Shown here one piece after another: positions 53,520 through 62,799 of a stretch of DNA of 64,000 nt (its first letter is position 1; every line of letters starts with the position of its first letter). This stretch comes from Aquabacterium fontiphilum (GTDB lineage Bacteria > Pseudomonadota > Gammaproteobacteria > Burkholderiales > Burkholderiaceae_C): NCBI RefSeq assembly GCF_009909205.1, contig NZ_JAAAPN010000014.1, positions 1-64,000 on the forward strand, written 5' to 3'. The position numbers and the translations under genes are program-made. The notes beneath the pieces were generated by a model. It worked only from the letters and a program-made list of their open reading frames with translations, was not told the origin of the DNA and made no database searches.

Positions 53520-54212
53520 TCAGGGGGCCGGCGTGTAAGGCGTGGTCGACACCGGGCGGGCACGGAACTGCAAGAAGATCTCCTGAGTCAGGGTGCCAAA
53601 GGTGTCGACCGTATCCAGCGCGCCGATCTCGAACGCCTTAAGCTCCAGGCGCGAGATAAAGGCCTCGCGGGTCTGTTGCGTCAGAGTCAGCCTATCAAGC
53701 ACTTCACGCCCGGTCACCGTCAGCGGAAATTTGTACTTCAGACCCAGAGGCGTAGCCACGTTGAAGTTGTACAACGGCGCTTGGCGCACGGTGGTACCGC
53801 CCAGCGGTGTGATGTCGGCCAGCACCTGCTTGGTGTTGTAGTTGATCGTGAAGTTGGCCAGCGTGATGCCCACTTTCTTACCGACGCTCGGCGTACCGCG
53901 CGGCGCGATGCGGGAGATCTCGAGTGCGGAGCCCTTGGCATCGCCGCCAGCAATCTTGAAGTTGCTGATGGTGATGGTGGTGATGGGCAGTCGGAATGCA
54001 TCGTCGGTGCCCGCTACGGCGGTGGCGTTACCCAGCGGAATCACCTGCACACCGGCCACGGAGAACGAATCCATGGCTACGGCGGAGAACTTCTGGACCG
54101 AATCGGCCACCAGGAAGTTGGTGGGAATGGTCAAAGTGAGTGCCTGAGCGCTCAGCGATGCGGCGGCCAGGCCAGCGGCGAGAACGAAAGGGCGAAGTGC
54201 GGAAACCTGCAT
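53520..54212 (-). CDS. Secreted paralog family member B (tandem, no PEP-CTERM tail)
   Basis: 230 residues from ATG 54212, preceded by CAGGAG. The signal peptide (FVLAAGLAAASLSAQA) is followed by LTLTIPTNFLVADSVQKFS. Shared blocks are PLGNATAVAGTDDAFRLPIT, GGDAKGSALEISRIAPRGTP, GITLANFTINYNTKQVLADI, TPLGGTTVRQAPLYNFNVAT, KYKFPLTVTGREVLDRLTLT and RARPVSTTPYTPAP. It is closer to member C than to A. No catalytic motif, Cys or anchor is seen. The function is unknown; the gene is separated from both neighbours by more than 200 bases. Confidence 0.7.
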   Translation of the reverse strand: MQVSALRPFVLAAGLAAASLSAQALTLTIPTNFLVADSVQKFSAVAMDSFSVAGVQVIPLGNATAVAGTDDAFRLPITTITISNFKIAGGDAKGSALEISRIAPRGTPSVGKKVGITLANFTINYNTKQVLADITPLGGTTVRQAPLYNFNVATPLGLKYKFPLTVTGREVLDRLTLTQQTREAFISRLELKAFEIGALDTVDTFGTLTQEIFLQFRARPVSTTPYTPAP

Positions 54213-54322
54213 GGACAACTCCTGTTGAGATCAGTTTTAAGAACCAGTCGTCAGGCTTTACAACTTCGCCTGACTTGTGGTCATGATGACCGTCCGAACA
54301 CACATGCAGCAGTCGGTGTAAT

Positions 54323-54346
54323 GCCTGATCCCTGACGCGATCAGGC
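54323..54346. repeat. Stem-loop upstream of family member B
   Basis: GCCTGATC (54323-54330) and GATCAGGC (54339-54346) are perfect 8-base arms with an 8-base loop. On the minus strand it lies 77 bases after the member C stop and 111 bases before the member B start. It is one of three inverted repeats in this gap. Confidence 0.5.
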
Positions 54347-54351
54347 AAAAA

Positions 54352-54393
54352 CCCGGGTAAGCGATGACTGCTCAAACAACCGCGTTACCCGGG
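54352..54393. repeat. Widely spaced inverted repeat between members B and C
   Basis: CCCGGGTAA (54352-54360) and TTACCCGGG (54385-54393) are exact 9-base arms around 24 bases. A third small repeat, GGTTCC/GGAACC, follows at about 54393-54410. The repeats could form nested hairpins ending the member C transcript or bind a regulator of member B. Confidence 0.5.
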
Positions 54394-54422
54394 GTTCCAC
54401 CAGGGAACCGACGTTTTCCGGA

Positions 54423-55103
54423 TTACGGTTGATAGGGCGCGGTCGGCACCGACTTACGGAAGGTGACCTTGATGTCCTGGGTCAGCGAACCGAAGGTGGT
54501 GATGGCATCCAGCGCCCCGATCTCGAAGGCGCGCAGTTGCAGCGCGTCGATCTGGGCCTGACGCGACTCGGGGGTCAGCGTCAGTTGATCCAGCACTTCG
54601 CGACCCGTCACGGTCAGGGGGAACTTGTACTTGATGCCCAGGGGGGTGGCCACGTTGAAGTTGAACAGGCCCACCTTCTTGGCAGTCACGCCTCCGATCG
54701 GGGTGAAGTCGGCAAACACCTTCTTGGCGTTGTAGTCGATGGCAAAGTTAGCCAGCACAATGCCGACTTTCTGACCAGCAGACGGGGTACGCGGCGGAGC
54801 GATGCGGGCGATCTCCAGTGCCGAACCAGAGGCCTCGCCACCGGCGATGTGCAGCTTCGAGTCCACCGTGATCGAAGTGATCGGGAAGGCAAAAGAATCG
54901 GTGGTGTTCGCCACGGCCTTGGCATTGCCCAACGGCGAGATGGTGACGCCGGTCAGCTCGAAGCCGTCCATGGCTTCTTGAGAGAACTTCTGCACCGAAT
55001 CCGCCACCAGCGCATTGGTGGGGATGGTGAGCGCGCTGGCAGCGGCACTGGCAACCAGCAAGGCGGCGGCGATGGCGGTGCTACGGACGTTGAGAACTCG
55101 CAT
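54423..55103 (-). CDS. Secreted paralog family member C (tandem, no PEP-CTERM tail)
   Basis: 226 residues. The signal peptide (AIAAALLVASAAASA) is followed by LTIPTNALVADSVQKFSQEA. Shared blocks are [80 protein letters not shown] and LDQLTLTPESRQAQI. The GEASGSAL wording is also found in the PEP-CTERM protein at 40129, linking the groups. GGAG precedes the ATG. It lies 5'-most of the three tandem genes and carries the better copy of the upstream element. The function is unknown. Confidence 0.7.
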   Translation of the reverse strand: MRVLNVRSTAIAAALLVASAAASALTIPTNALVADSVQKFSQEAMDGFELTGVTISPLGNAKAVANTTDSFAFPITSITVDSKLHIAGGEASGSALEIARIAPPRTPSAGQKVGIVLANFAIDYNAKKVFADFTPIGGVTAKKVGLFNFNVATPLGIKYKFPLTVTGREVLDQLTLTPESRQAQIDALQLRAFEIGALDAITTFGSLTQDIKVTFRKSVPTAPYQP

Positions 55104-55187
55104 GAATCAGCTCCTTTGGAATTCGCCTTGCAACGCGCAAAGCGGTGTTGACGTGTGTTTAATGTTGCCCGCATCGCGTTCTGTGAA

Positions 55188-55255
55188 CCCCCCGCGGATC
55201 AGGGGGAGATGGGAGCAAAATGGGATCCCGCCACGACAAACCGAGGGAAAACTAG
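55188..55255 (-). promoter_or_regulatory. Two-part conserved element upstream of family member C
   Basis: Distal part 55236-55255 and proximal palindromic part 55188-55207 match those upstream of member A (see 53348-53414). The proximal part reads CCCCGCGGATCAGGGGGAG, i.e. a C-run, GATC and a G-run. The distance from the distal part to the ATG is 133 bases here and 117 bases in member A. Confidence 0.55.
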
Positions 55256-55294
55256 GAACGGGTGATTCCCCAAGGGGATCCGGGATACCACCAT

Positions 55295-55837
55295 ATGTCG
55301 CATTCACACCCCACCTTTCACCACATACGCCCCATGTGCGCGGCCGACTTGCGTGCCGTGATGACCATTCAGGCTGCGTGTTACCCACAGGAATACCTGG
55401 AGCCACCCGCATCGTTTGCGAACAAACTGATCAACGGCTCAACGTGCTGGGTCGCCGAAGCCGAGGGTCAAGTGGCGGCTTATCTGGTGGCACTGCCCAC
55501 GCACGAAACCGCACTGCCGGCGCTGCATGCGGACGATTGGCAGCCGCCGGCCCACCCCACGCTGCTCTACCTGCACGACATGGCCGTGGGGCCAGCACTG
55601 CGTGGCATGGGCGTGGCGCACAGCCTCCTGGACGCCGCCCGGCGCGCAGCGCGACAAAGGGGCCTAGCCGAGCTGGCGCTTGTGGCTGTACAGGGCTCCG
55701 TCCCGTTCTGGGCGCGCCATGGCTTCGTCGTCGACCCGGCACCAGCAGCATGGGTACGAGCCAAGCTGACCACCTTTGGCGGCGATGCCCGGTACATGAC
55801 CCAGCCGCTCATCCTTGAGGCGCATCAAGTGCCATGA
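55295..55837 (+). CDS. GNAT-family N-acetyltransferase
   Basis: 180 residues. The fold is shown by IRPMCAADLRAVMTIQAACY, the acetyl-CoA motif VGPALRGMGVAHSLLDAARR (Q/RxxGxG/A form) and VQGSVPFWARHGFVV. The substrate is unknown. The ATG at 55295 is preceded by AAGGGGATCC at a rather long distance. The frame is open to 55262, but those residues are not GNAT-like. It is divergent from the secreted-protein genes. Confidence 0.82.
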   Translation: MSHSHPTFHHIRPMCAADLRAVMTIQAACYPQEYLEPPASFANKLINGSTCWVAEAEGQVAAYLVALPTHETALPALHADDWQPPAHPTLLYLHDMAVGPALRGMGVAHSLLDAARRAARQRGLAELALVAVQGSVPFWARHGFVVDPAPAAWVRAKLTTFGGDARYMTQPLILEAHQVP

Positions 55838-55894
55838 CAACGCGCGGGGGACAATGTCCCACAAGATGTCGCGACATCGCTTCGAGGAATCTGC

Positions 55895-57658
55895 ATGCCG
55901 CATACCCGCGCCGCGAGCCTGAGCCCCTCCCCTGCAGCCGTGCCCGATTGGACACAATGGACCCAGGCACTGGATCGCCACGCCCATGCACTGGTCGGCC
56001 AGGCCGTCAACGGCATTTCGCCCATCCAGACCGGACTGGTCTACCTGGACTGGCTGTCCCACCTGTTGATCTCGCCAGGCAAGCAGCTGGATCTGATCAA
56101 GCAGGCAGCAGAAGACGCCGGTGGGGCTGCGCAGCGCCTGATGCAAGCTCGCGCCGGATGTTGCGACCCGTCTGCACCAGACGACCGGCGATTCCGCGCA
56201 CCCGAATGGCAGCAGTGGCCGTTCTCGGCCTATGCGCAGGCCTTTCACGTGTTGGAGCGCAGCTGGGACCGCGCCACCCGCGACGTGCCGGGGCTGACCC
56301 ATCGCCACGCGGACATCGCCCACTTCGCCGCGCGACAGTGGCTGGATGTGTTCAACCCCGCCAACATGCCCTGGCTCAACCCGGAGGTGCTGCGCGCGAC
56401 CGCACAGGAAGGCGGCGCCAATCTCGTGCGTGGCGCCATGAACTGGGCCGACGACCTGCAGCGCCTGATGCGCGGTCTGCCCCCTGCCGGGACCGAGGCC
56501 TACCGCGTGGGCGAGAACGTGGCGGTCACGCCGGGCAAGGTCGTGATGCGCAACGAGCTGATGGAGCTCATCCAATACAGCCCCGCCACCGAACAGGTTC
56601 ATGCCGAGCCGATCCTGATCGTGCCAGCGTGGATCATGAAGTACTACATCCTTGATCTGTCGCCGCACAACTCGCTGGTGCGTTACCTGGTGTCTCAGGG
56701 GCACACGGTCTTCATGATCTCGTGGAAGAACCCCACCGAAGAAGACCGCAACCGCACGCTCGATGACTACCGCAGGCTCGGGGTGATGGCCGCCCTGGAT
56801 GCGATCAACCGCATCGTGCCGGATCGCAAGGTACACGCCACCGGCTACTGCCTGGGTGGCACGTTGCTGATGATTGCTGCCGCCACGATGGGGCGCGACG
56901 GCGACGAGCGCCTGGCCTCGATGACGCTGTTTGCCGCGCAGGGCGACTTCACCGAAGCCGGCGAGTTGCTCATGTTCATCAACGAGAGCGAGGTCGAGCT
57001 GATCGAAGCCATGATGGCGCAGCAGGGTTACCTGAAGGGCTCGCAGATGGCGGGCACCTTCCAGCTCCTGCATGCCGATGACCTGATCTGGTCGCGCGCC
57101 ATGCGCCACTACCTGCTCGGCCAGCGCGATCAGCCCAATGACCTGATGGCCTGGAACGCCGACACGACCCGCATGCCCTACCGCATGCATTCTGAATACC
57201 TGCACCGGCTGTTCCTGCACAACGATCTGTCGCAGGGGCGCTATGAGGTCGACGGTGAGCCCATCTGGTTCACCGACATCCGCGTGCCCTGCTTTGCCGT
57301 GGGCACAGTGACCGACCATGTCGCGCCCTGGAAGTCGGTCTACAAGCTGCACCTGCTGCCGCTGGACCTGACTTTCGTGCTGACCAGCGGCGGACACAAT
57401 GCCGGCATCGTGAGCGAGCCCGGCCACAAGGGCCGCCATTTTCAGATCCACCATCGGCCGCCCACCGAGCCCTACAGCTCGCCCGATCGCTGGCAGGCCG
57501 AGACCCCCCACAGCGAGGGTTCTTGGTGGCCGTCCTGGCAGGCCTGGCTGGCTGAACATTCGTCGGGCCTCGTGCCACCGCCGCGCATGGGCCTGCCCGG
57601 CGGACGCCGCGGTGGCAAGCTGCCCGATGCGCCGGGCGACTACGTGCGCCAGTCCTGA
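55895..57658 (+). CDS. phaC: Class I poly(R)-hydroxyalkanoate synthase
   Basis: 587 residues, normal for a class I enzyme. The lipase-like box GYCLGG places the nucleophile Cys at 319. The catalytic Asp lies in AVGTVTDHVAPWKSVYKL and the His in TSGGHNAGIVSEPGHKGRHF. The N-terminal domain PLAWL-type region and the DLSPHNSLVRYLVSQGHTVF block are typical. It polymerises hydroxyacyl-CoA into storage granules. No phaA, phaB or phasin genes are adjacent, so monomer supply is encoded elsewhere. A terminator hairpin follows its stop. Confidence 0.93.
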   Translation: MPHTRAASLSPSPAAVPDWTQWTQALDRHAHALVGQAVNGISPIQTGLVYLDWLSHLLISPGKQLDLIKQAAEDAGGAAQRLMQARAGCCDPSAPDDRRFRAPEWQQWPFSAYAQAFHVLERSWDRATRDVPGLTHRHADIAHFAARQWLDVFNPANMPWLNPEVLRATAQEGGANLVRGAMNWADDLQRLMRGLPPAGTEAYRVGENVAVTPGKVVMRNELMELIQYSPATEQVHAEPILIVPAWIMKYYILDLSPHNSLVRYLVSQGHTVFMISWKNPTEEDRNRTLDDYRRLGVMAALDAINRIVPDRKVHATGYCLGGTLLMIAAATMGRDGDERLASMTLFAAQGDFTEAGELLMFINESEVELIEAMMAQQGYLKGSQMAGTFQLLHADDLIWSRAMRHYLLGQRDQPNDLMAWNADTTRMPYRMHSEYLHRLFLHNDLSQGRYEVDGEPIWFTDIRVPCFAVGTVTDHVAPWKSVYKLHLLPLDLTFVLTSGGHNAGIVSEPGHKGRHFQIHHRPPTEPYSSPDRWQAETPHSEGSWWPSWQAWLAEHSSGLVPPPRMGLPGGRRGGKLPDAPGDYVRQS

Positions 57659-57666
57659 AACGGCAC

Positions 57667-57694
57667 AGGCCGCGAAGGTTGCCCCTCGCGGCCT
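57667..57694. terminator. Stem-loop between phaC and ilvC
   Basis: AGGCCGCGA (57667-57675) and TCGCGGCCT (57686-57694) form a perfect 9-base stem with a 10-base loop, 8 bases after the phaC stop. The T-run is weak. It could serve both convergent genes. Confidence 0.6.
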
Positions 57695-57732
57695 GCTCAC
57701 AGCAACGGCCCGAAGGCCGTCTGCGGTGTAGA

Positions 57733-58839
<1,107 letters not shown>

Positions 58840-59331
58840 TCAGACGCGCAGGATGCGCTCACCGCGCCCGATCCCGCTGGTCCCGGTGCGCACGGTTTCA
58901 AGAATGGCAGCGCGGTCAATGGCTTCCAGGAAGGCATCCAGCTTGGCCGCGTCGCCAGTGAGTTCGATGGTGTAGGTCTTGTCGGTGACGTCGATGATGC
59001 GGCCACGGAAGATGTCGGCCATGCGCTTCATCTCTTCACGCTCCTTGCCGACTGCCCGCACCTTGATGAGCATCAGCTCACGCTCGGTGTAGGGGCCTTC
59101 GGACAGGTCGACCACCTTGACCACCTCGATGAGGCGGTTGAGGTGCTTGGTGATCTGCTCGATCACGTCGTCCGAACCGCGTGTGACCACGGTCATGCGC
59201 GACAGAGACGGGTCTTCGGTGGTGGCCACCGTCAGGCTCTCGATGTTGTAGCCGCGAGCGGAGAACAGGCCCACGACGCGAGAGAGGGCGCCTGCTTCGT
59301 TTTCGAGCAGCAGGGCGATGACGTGTTTCAT
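58840..59331 (-). CDS. ilvN: Acetolactate synthase small (regulatory) subunit
   Basis: 163 residues. The N-terminal ACT domain is HVIALLLENEAGALSRVVGL followed by FSARGYNIESLTVATTEDPS. The C-terminal part has ELMLIKVRAVGKEREEMKRM and IIDVTDKTYTIELTGDAAKL. It binds valine and gives feedback control to the large subunit. It corresponds in size to IlvH/IlvN of about 160 residues. A gap of 178 bases separates it from ilvB. Confidence 0.96.
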   Translation of the reverse strand: MKHVIALLLENEAGALSRVVGLFSARGYNIESLTVATTEDPSLSRMTVVTRGSDDVIEQITKHLNRLIEVVKVVDLSEGPYTERELMLIKVRAVGKEREEMKRMADIFRGRIIDVTDKTYTIELTGDAAKLDAFLEAIDRAAILETVRTGTSGIGRGERILRV

Positions 59332-59509
59332 TTGGATCGTCCTTTCGGGGCTCCTGGGCCAGACGGCGGTAACCGGCAGGCTGTGGCCTCGGGTGCGATG
59401 GATGCGGGTTGAGTCCTGACCTGCCGCTCAGGGCGCCTGCCCGACGCGACCCCGGCAAGGGTCGGCCTGCAGACGCCGGTTGCGGCTGGCCGTCGGTTGG
59501 AGTGGCGCT

Positions 59510-61291
59510 TCAGAGTTCCTCGGAGCCCAGCAGCATCTCGGAGATGCCCTTGCCGGCCTGCACCATGGGCCACACGTTTTCGGTGGGGTCGGTGCGGATG
59601 TCCAGAAACACGCTGCGATCCTTCAGCTTGATGGCCTCGCGCAGCGCGCCTTCGACATCGCTCGGGCGCTCGATCAGCATGCCGACGTGGCCGTAGGCCT
59701 CCGCTAGCTTGACGAAGTCGGGCAGCGCATCCATGTAGCTGTGCGAGTAGCGGCCGCCGTAGTCCAGCTGCTGCCACTGGCGCACCATGCCCAGGTAGCG
59801 GTTGTTGAGCGACAGCACCTTGACCGGGGTGTTGTACTGCAGGCAGGTCGACAACTCCTGGATGCACATCTGGATCGAGCCTTCGCCCGTCACGCAGAAC
59901 ACGTCGGCATCCGGCTTGGCCAGCTTGATGCCCATGGCGTAAGGCAGGCCCACACCCATGGTGCCCAGGCCACCGGAGTTGATCCAGCGACGCGGCTCAT
60001 CGAAGCGGAAGAACTGCGCGGCGAACATCTGGTGCTGACCTACGTCGGAGGTGACGTAGTAGTCGGTGCCACGGGTCAGCTCCCACAGCTTTTCGACCAC
60101 CATCTGGGGCTTGATGACCTCGTCGGAGTGCTTGTACTTCAGGCAGTCACGCTTGCGCCACTCGTTGATCTGGCTCCACCAGGCGGCCAGTGCGTTCTGG
60201 TCGGGCTTGAGCTGCGATTCCTTGATCTGTGCCAGCATCTCCTGCAGCACGTCCTTCACGTCGCCGACGATGGGGATGTCGACCTTGACGCGCTTGGAGA
60301 TCGACGAGGGGTCGATGTCGATGTGGACGATCTTGCGCTCGACCTGGGCGAAGTGCTTGGGGTTGCCGATCACGCGGTCGTCGAAGCGGGCGCCGATGGC
60401 GATCACCACATCGGCGTTTTGCATGGTCATGTTGGCCTCATACGTGCCATGCATGCCCAGCATCCCCAGGAACTTGGGATCGGTGGCCGGATAAGCGCCC
60501 AGGCCCATCAGGGTGTTGGTGCAGGGGTAGCCCAGCAGGTTGACCAGCTCGCGCAGCTCTGCGCAGGCCTCGGCCATGATCACGCCGCCGCCTGTATAGA
60601 TGTAGGGGCGCTTGGCATTGAGCAGCAGCTGCACGGCCTTGCGGATCTGGCCGCCATGGCCCTTGCGCACCGGGTTGTACGAGCGCATTTCCACCGATTC
60701 GGGGTAGTGGAAGGCGGTGGTCTTGAGCGACACGTCCTTGGGCACGTCGACCACCACGGGGCCGGGGCGGCCGGTGCGGGCGATGTGGAAGGCCTTCTTC
60801 ATCGTCGCGGCCAGTTCGGACACGTCCTTGACGAGGAAGTTGTGCTTGACGATGGGACGGGTGATGCCAACGGTGTCGCACTCCTGGAAAGCGTCCAGGC
60901 CAATGGCGGCCGTGGGCACCTGCCCGGTGATGATCACCATGGGGATCGAATCCATGTAGGCCGTGGCGATGCCGGTGATGGCATTGGTGACGCCCGGGCC
61001 CGAGGTGACCAGGGCCACGCCGACGTCGCCCGTGGCGCGCGCGTAGCCGTCGGCTGCATGCACAGCGGCCTGCTCATGGCGCACCAGAACGTGTTCGATG
61101 GTGTCTTGCTTGTACAGCGCGTCGTAGATGTACAGCACGGCCCCGCCAGGGTAGCCCCAGATGTACTTGACGTTTTCGGCTTGCAGGCAGCGGACGAGGA
61201 TGTCCGAGCCATTGAGGATTTCGCCGGATGGCGAGGATGCTTGGGCGTCGGCCGAGCCGGCGCGTTTGATGTCCGCGGACGAAAATTCCAT
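59510..61291 (-). CDS. ilvB: Acetolactate synthase large (catalytic) subunit
   Basis: 593 residues. The thiamine-diphosphate Glu is in [20 protein letters not shown] and the cofactor-binding motif is [20 protein letters not shown] with [12 protein letters not shown]. The FAD-binding middle domain has [20 protein letters not shown]. It joins two pyruvates, or pyruvate and 2-oxobutyrate, in branched-chain amino acid synthesis. The frame is open 348 bases upstream, but the ATG at 61291 with AAAGG before it starts the family-like [11 protein letters not shown]. Some would call it ilvI. Confidence 0.97.
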   Translation of the reverse strand: MEFSSADIKRAGSADAQASSPSGEILNGSDILVRCLQAENVKYIWGYPGGAVLYIYDALYKQDTIEHVLVRHEQAAVHAADGYARATGDVGVALVTSGPGVTNAITGIATAYMDSIPMVIITGQVPTAAIGLDAFQECDTVGITRPIVKHNFLVKDVSELAATMKKAFHIARTGRPGPVVVDVPKDVSLKTTAFHYPESVEMRSYNPVRKGHGGQIRKAVQLLLNAKRPYIYTGGGVIMAEACAELRELVNLLGYPCTNTLMGLGAYPATDPKFLGMLGMHGTYEANMTMQNADVVIAIGARFDDRVIGNPKHFAQVERKIVHIDIDPSSISKRVKVDIPIVGDVKDVLQEMLAQIKESQLKPDQNALAAWWSQINEWRKRDCLKYKHSDEVIKPQMVVEKLWELTRGTDYYVTSDVGQHQMFAAQFFRFDEPRRWINSGGLGTMGVGLPYAMGIKLAKPDADVFCVTGEGSIQMCIQELSTCLQYNTPVKVLSLNNRYLGMVRQWQQLDYGGRYSHSYMDALPDFVKLAEAYGHVGMLIERPSDVEGALREAIKLKDRSVFLDIRTDPTENVWPMVQAGKGISEMLLGSEEL

Positions 61292-61305
61292 GACTGGATG
61301 ACCTT

Positions 61306-61386
61306 TCAGATTTTCTCTAACGAAAAACGATCGGTGCCCCTCCACACGGACACGGCCGGAGCCCATGTCAGCAACACTGCGACCAC
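61306..61386 (-). other. Possible leader ORF before ilvB (GTG start, Val/Leu-rich)
   Basis: Reading from GTG 61386, a 26-residue frame begins VVAVLL, continues TWAPAVSVW, and ends at TGA 61306-61308, 15 bases before the ilvB ATG. Val and Leu codons are over-represented at its start, as in attenuator peptides of ilv operons. There is no Shine-Dalgarno sequence before the GTG and no clear terminator/antiterminator pair, so the call is weak. Confidence 0.25.
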
Positions 61387-61496
61387 GGATGGTCGTGCGC
61401 TCGCCCTTGTGAGGCGGTTTTGGAGCCTGCGCGGCCTGGATCGCGGGTCGGTTGACCTGCCAACAACAAGCCAGATCGAGATGGCGCAAGACTGCC

Positions 61497-61524
61497 ATTA
61501 TCTCATCCCGCCACGGCAATTCAA
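61497..61524 (-). promoter_or_regulatory. Sigma-70-type promoter for ilvB
   Basis: On the minus strand TTGAAT (61524-61519), 16 bases, then GATAAT (61502-61497). The -10 box matches TATAAT in 5 of 6 and the -35 box matches TTGACA in 4 of 6. It would give a leader of about 195 bases before ilvB. Confidence 0.45.
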
Positions 61525-61600
61525 GGTTTCCCGCCCCCCGGGACCGGATGGCGAGGCGCAGTGACATAATCCAGCCCACCTCAGTGGCCGCCCAGGCGCC

Positions 61601-62200
61601 GTGTCTTTGTCTTCGTCGAACCCCCTGCCCGCCTCGCAAGAAGCGCTGCTCAACGACTTCCTCAAGGGTGTCGAACGCCGCGCCTTCAAACGCACCGCTT
61701 ATGCCGTACGCGACGACGACGCCGCGCTCGACATCGTCCAGGACGCCATGATCCGCCTGGTGCAGAGCTACGGCGAGCGCCCGTCCACGGAGTGGCCCAT
61801 GCTGTTCCAGCGCATCCTGTCAAATGCGACGCTGGACTGGTTCCGGCGCCAGAAGGTGCGCAACGCGGTGATGATGAACCTCGGCGACTTCGAGTCTGGC
61901 GATGGCGAAGACGAGGGGCAGGATTTCGACCTGCTGGCTGCGCTCAAGGTAGATGACCAGATTGGCGAGGGCGCGGACGACGGCGCCAGCCGGGCCCAGA
62001 CCCTGGCACAAATCGAAGAAGAAGTTGGAAAGTTGCCCGCACGTCAACGCGAGGCCTTTCTGTTGCGTTATTGGGAGGAGATGGACGTGGCCGAGACCGC
62101 CGTGATCATGGGCTGCTCAGAAGGCAGCGTGAAAACCCATTGTTCGCGTGCGGTGCAGGCGCTCGCCCGTGCCCTTCAGCTTCGCGGAATCACGCTGTGA
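61601..62200 (+). CDS. RNA polymerase sigma factor, ECF type
   Basis: 199 residues starting with GTG. Region 2 is seen in [20 protein letters not shown] and [18 protein letters not shown], and region 4 in [20 protein letters not shown] and [17 protein letters not shown] charged linker with [10 protein letters not shown] separates them. It overlaps the next gene by 4 bases. The expected partner would be an anti-sigma factor, possibly the single-span DUF3619 protein. Confidence 0.88.
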   Translation: MSLSSSNPLPASQEALLNDFLKGVERRAFKRTAYAVRDDDAALDIVQDAMIRLVQSYGERPSTEWPMLFQRILSNATLDWFRRQKVRNAVMMNLGDFESGDGEDEGQDFDLLAALKVDDQIGEGADDGASRAQTLAQIEEEVGKLPARQREAFLLRYWEEMDVAETAVIMGCSEGSVKTHCSRAVQALARALQLRGITL

Positions 62201-62799
62201 CACACCCGGTCGATCACCCCTTGCACAATGCGCAAGCCGAAGCCCTTGAGGCCCGGTTCGCACTGCGCGTGGGCGCTCGCCTGAGCGAGGGCGCCGCGCA
62301 ACTGCCGCACGACATCACGGAACGGCTGCGCGTGGCCCGCCAGCAGGCGCTGGCACAGGCTCGTGGTCAGGTGCTGGCGCGTCCGGCCCACGAGGCAGCG
62401 TCTGCCACGGGCGTGGGTTTGACCATCGACGTCCAGGGTACCGCCACCGCGTCCGGGTGGGGTGGTCACCCGCTGGCCTCGCCCACCTGGCGCAAACTGG
62501 ACGACGGGCCCGTGTCCTGGCGCTGGCGCCTGGCATCGCTGGCCCCGCTGGTGGCGCTGGTAGCCGGGTTGTGGGCCATTCATGCCTATCACAAGCACGA
62601 ACGCATTCGCGCCACGGCCGAGGTCGACATGGCGCTGTTGACGGACGACCTGCCACCAGCCGCCTACGCTGACCCCGGTTTTGAAGAGTTCCTGCGCACC
62701 GGCGCCTCGGATCCTGCCCCGCCGACGGACATGCCGCTGTGGGTGGAGGACCTGATTGCCGAAGCCCTCAGCAACACGGCTGGGGAGTCGCAGCCGTGA
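62197..62799 (+). CDS. DUF3619-family single-span membrane protein
   Basis: 200 residues starting with GTG, which overlaps the sigma factor stop codon by 4 bases. The N-terminal cytosolic part has EARFALRVGARLSEGAAQLP followed by RLRVARQQALAQAR, then a short hydrophobic span WRLASLAPLVALVAGLWAIH and an acidic C-terminal region DDLPPAAYADPGFEEFL. The layout, cytosolic helix plus one span next to an ECF sigma factor, is that of an anti-sigma factor, but the family has no proven role that I know. The C-terminal half would be periplasmic. Confidence 0.82.
   Translation: MTHPVDHPLHNAQAEALEARFALRVGARLSEGAAQLPHDITERLRVARQQALAQARGQVLARPAHEAASATGVGLTIDVQGTATASGWGGHPLASPTWRKLDDGPVSWRWRLASLAPLVALVAGLWAIHAYHKHERIRATAEVDMALLTDDLPPAAYADPGFEEFLRTGASDPAPPTDMPLWVEDLIAEALSNTAGESQP

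Larger units (their letters stand above)
61292..61600. other. 309-base divergent intergenic region with the ilvB leader
   Basis: No confident gene. It holds a sigma-70-like promoter for ilvB at 61497-61524 and a leader of about 195 bases with a possible short leader ORF at 61306-61386 (both listed separately). A cluster of C and G runs at about 61530-61545 (CCGCCCCCCGGG) lies toward the sigma-factor gene. Confidence 0.7.

Noticed and set aside
55664-57700. 678-codon minus-strand frame opposite phaC
   Set aside because: Lies exactly under phaC and the GNAT gene and has the composition of an antisense frame.
61486-61497. In-frame ATG at about 61496 as an upstream ilvB start ([13 protein letters not shown])
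   Set aside because: It would overlap the -10 box of the predicted promoter and adds residues not found in acetolactate synthases.
59741-61564. 607-codon plus-strand frame opposite ilvB
   Set aside because: Antisense of a certain gene; no ribosome-binding site or domain.
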